Part shown: positions 5,903-6,418 of the stretch, piece after piece
Layout of the letters: each line of letters begins with the position of its first letter
How positions within the stretch are numbered: position 1 is the stretch's first letter
From: an uncultured Bacteroidales bacterium
Lineage (GTDB): Bacteria; Bacteroidota; Bacteroidia; Bacteroidales; WCHB1-69
Reading direction: 5' to 3'
Assembly (NCBI GenBank): GCA_937892025.1
Contig: CALAVA010000057.1
Span: 1-6,418 of the forward strand
Length of the DNA stretch: 6,418 bases
Notes under the pieces: model-generated
What the model was told of the DNA's origin: nothing
Database searches by the model: none
Seen by the model: only the letters and a program-made list of their open reading frames with translations
Made by a program: the position numbers and the translations under genes

Positions 5903-6223
5903 GTTTATTGCAAAATGTCCCTGCTAAAAAAAACGCTCGGTAGCCAATCGGTGGACGTATAGTCATTGTAAAAAGGCTACTTAAACTGACACTTTTTGAG
6001 TGATAGGGGTATTGTATTCAGTTTTCATTAGTTATTTTGTTTGATAATCAATAATTTATAGTTGAATTTGTCGTTATTTTGAGTTTTGTTGTGTAGCAAT
6101 AATTTTTTGGCACTTTCGCAAGTTTCTTGGTGAAATGTAGGAAAATATTTTTGTTTTATAAGATTGAGTTTTATTTTTTTCTATCTTTGCAAGTTATAGA
6201 ATCCATTTATTAATGCTTGTAAT
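5903..6223. other. Intergenic region between the VR-bearing gene and purL
   Basis: These 321 bases hold no supportable gene. The first ~80 are less AT-rich than the rest and contain a spaced inverted repeat GTAGCC (5940-5945) / GGCTAC (5975-5980) with a 29-base interior, not followed by T residues. No template repeat matching the VR, no reverse transcriptase and no accessory DGR gene are present. The last part carries the TATCTTTG box of purL at 6182-6189. Confidence 0.55.
6182..6189 (+). promoter_or_regulatory. -7 promoter box (TATCTTTG) of purL
   Basis: There is an exact TATCTTTG after a T-run, 34 bases before the ATG at 6224, implying a leader of about 30 bases. No TTTG/TTG is found 19-21 bases upstream. 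Confidence 0.55.
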
Positions 6224-6418
6224 ATGATTGTATTTTTTCAGAAGGAAACAATTGTTTTTGTAGTAGAAACCACTCATCAATTTGATGATGCAGAACAATT
6301 GAAATTATCGTGGTTGTTTTCAAATGCTGTTATTTTGCCTAATCCGCAAATAGAAGGAGTTTTTATTGGTCCTCGAAAAGAAATGGTTAGTCCGTGGAGT
6401 ACCAATGCGGTAGAAATT
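6224..6418 (+). CDS. purL: Phosphoribosylformylglycinamidine synthase, N-terminal part (3' end outside the window)
   Basis: The frame runs from the ATG at 6224 to the last base (65 residues). It matches the N-terminal (PurS-like) part of the large single-chain FGAM synthase: MIVFFQKETIVFVVET, then KLSWLF, an EGVFIGPRKEMVSPWSTNAVEI block, of which GPRKEM-x-(S/T)PWSTNAVEI is strongly conserved in Bacteroidota PurL. The enzyme performs the fourth step of purine synthesis in the cytoplasm, converting FGAR to FGAM with glutamine and ATP; the complete protein is usually about 1,200 residues. An ATG at 6213 is out of frame and meets a stop after four codons, so 6224 is the start. No purine riboswitch-like structure is apparent in the short leader. 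The gene is probably unrelated in function to the lipoprotein gene upstream. Confidence 0.9.
   Translation, partial: MIVFFQKETIVFVVETTHQFDDAEQLKLSWLFSNAVILPNPQIEGVFIGPRKEMVSPWSTNAVEI

Noticed and set aside
5940..5980. GTAGCC/GGCTAC inverted repeat as a terminator of the FGE-like gene
   Set aside because: The stem is only 6 bp, the interior is 29 bases and no T-run follows.
5903..6223. A template repeat or reverse transcriptase next to the VR
   Set aside because: I looked for a copy of the GGSW-to-GFRVV stretch and for RT coding sequence on both strands and found neither.
1..6418. CRISPR array, tRNA, rRNA or insertion sequence
   Set aside because: No direct repeats with regular spacers, no cloverleaf or rRNA core sequence and no transposase-like frame are visible.

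Overview
The window looks like a piece of a low-GC member of the Bacteroidota, most likely Bacteroidales. Evidence seen in the sequence: four of the five complete or 3'-truncated genes have an exact TATCTTTG upstream, which fits the Bacteroidota -7 consensus TAnnTTTG. Start codons lie in A/T-rich leaders without Shine-Dalgarno sequences. The proteins belong to families typical of the phylum (CarboxypepD_reg-like plus DUF5686, DUF4878 lipoprotein, ArsP_2-type 10TM exporter, PurL). The first ~215 bases do not fit: they are about 22% GC, have no C-ending codon, and encode part of a von Willebrand factor A (vWA) domain in a different frame from what follows.

Layout. 1-~215: vWA fragment, open at the window edge. 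~215-811 (+): C-terminal half of a putative heavy-metal exporter whose N-terminal half is missing at the join. 832-3288 (-): large outer-membrane DUF5686 protein, convergent with the exporter. 3416-3796 (-): small DUF4878 lipoprotein with a strong terminator behind it. 3797-4201: AT-rich divergent intergenic region with a pure (AT)10 tract. 4202-4705 (+): cysteine-rich lipoprotein ending in three Pro-Cys-Cys repeats, followed by a clear terminator. 5051-5902 (+): lipoprotein with a formylglycine-generating-enzyme-like (FGE/SUMF1) fold. 6224-end (+): start of purL (purine synthesis).

The most interesting item is the C-terminus of the 5051-5902 lipoprotein. Thirteen surface-loop positions all carry codons of the form NNY that can be reached from AAC/AAT by changing only adenines, while the residues between them are encoded almost without adenine. 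That is the signature of the variable region of a diversity-generating retroelement (DGR), and an FGE-like lipoprotein is a known type of DGR target (Treponema TvpA). Neither the template repeat nor the reverse transcriptase is in this window, so they would have to lie elsewhere in the genome.

The genes do not form one pathway. Three are predicted surface or periplasmic lipoproteins and one is an outer-membrane barrel, so most of the window concerns the cell envelope; purL is housekeeping. Except for the broken exporter, each gene seems to be its own transcription unit.
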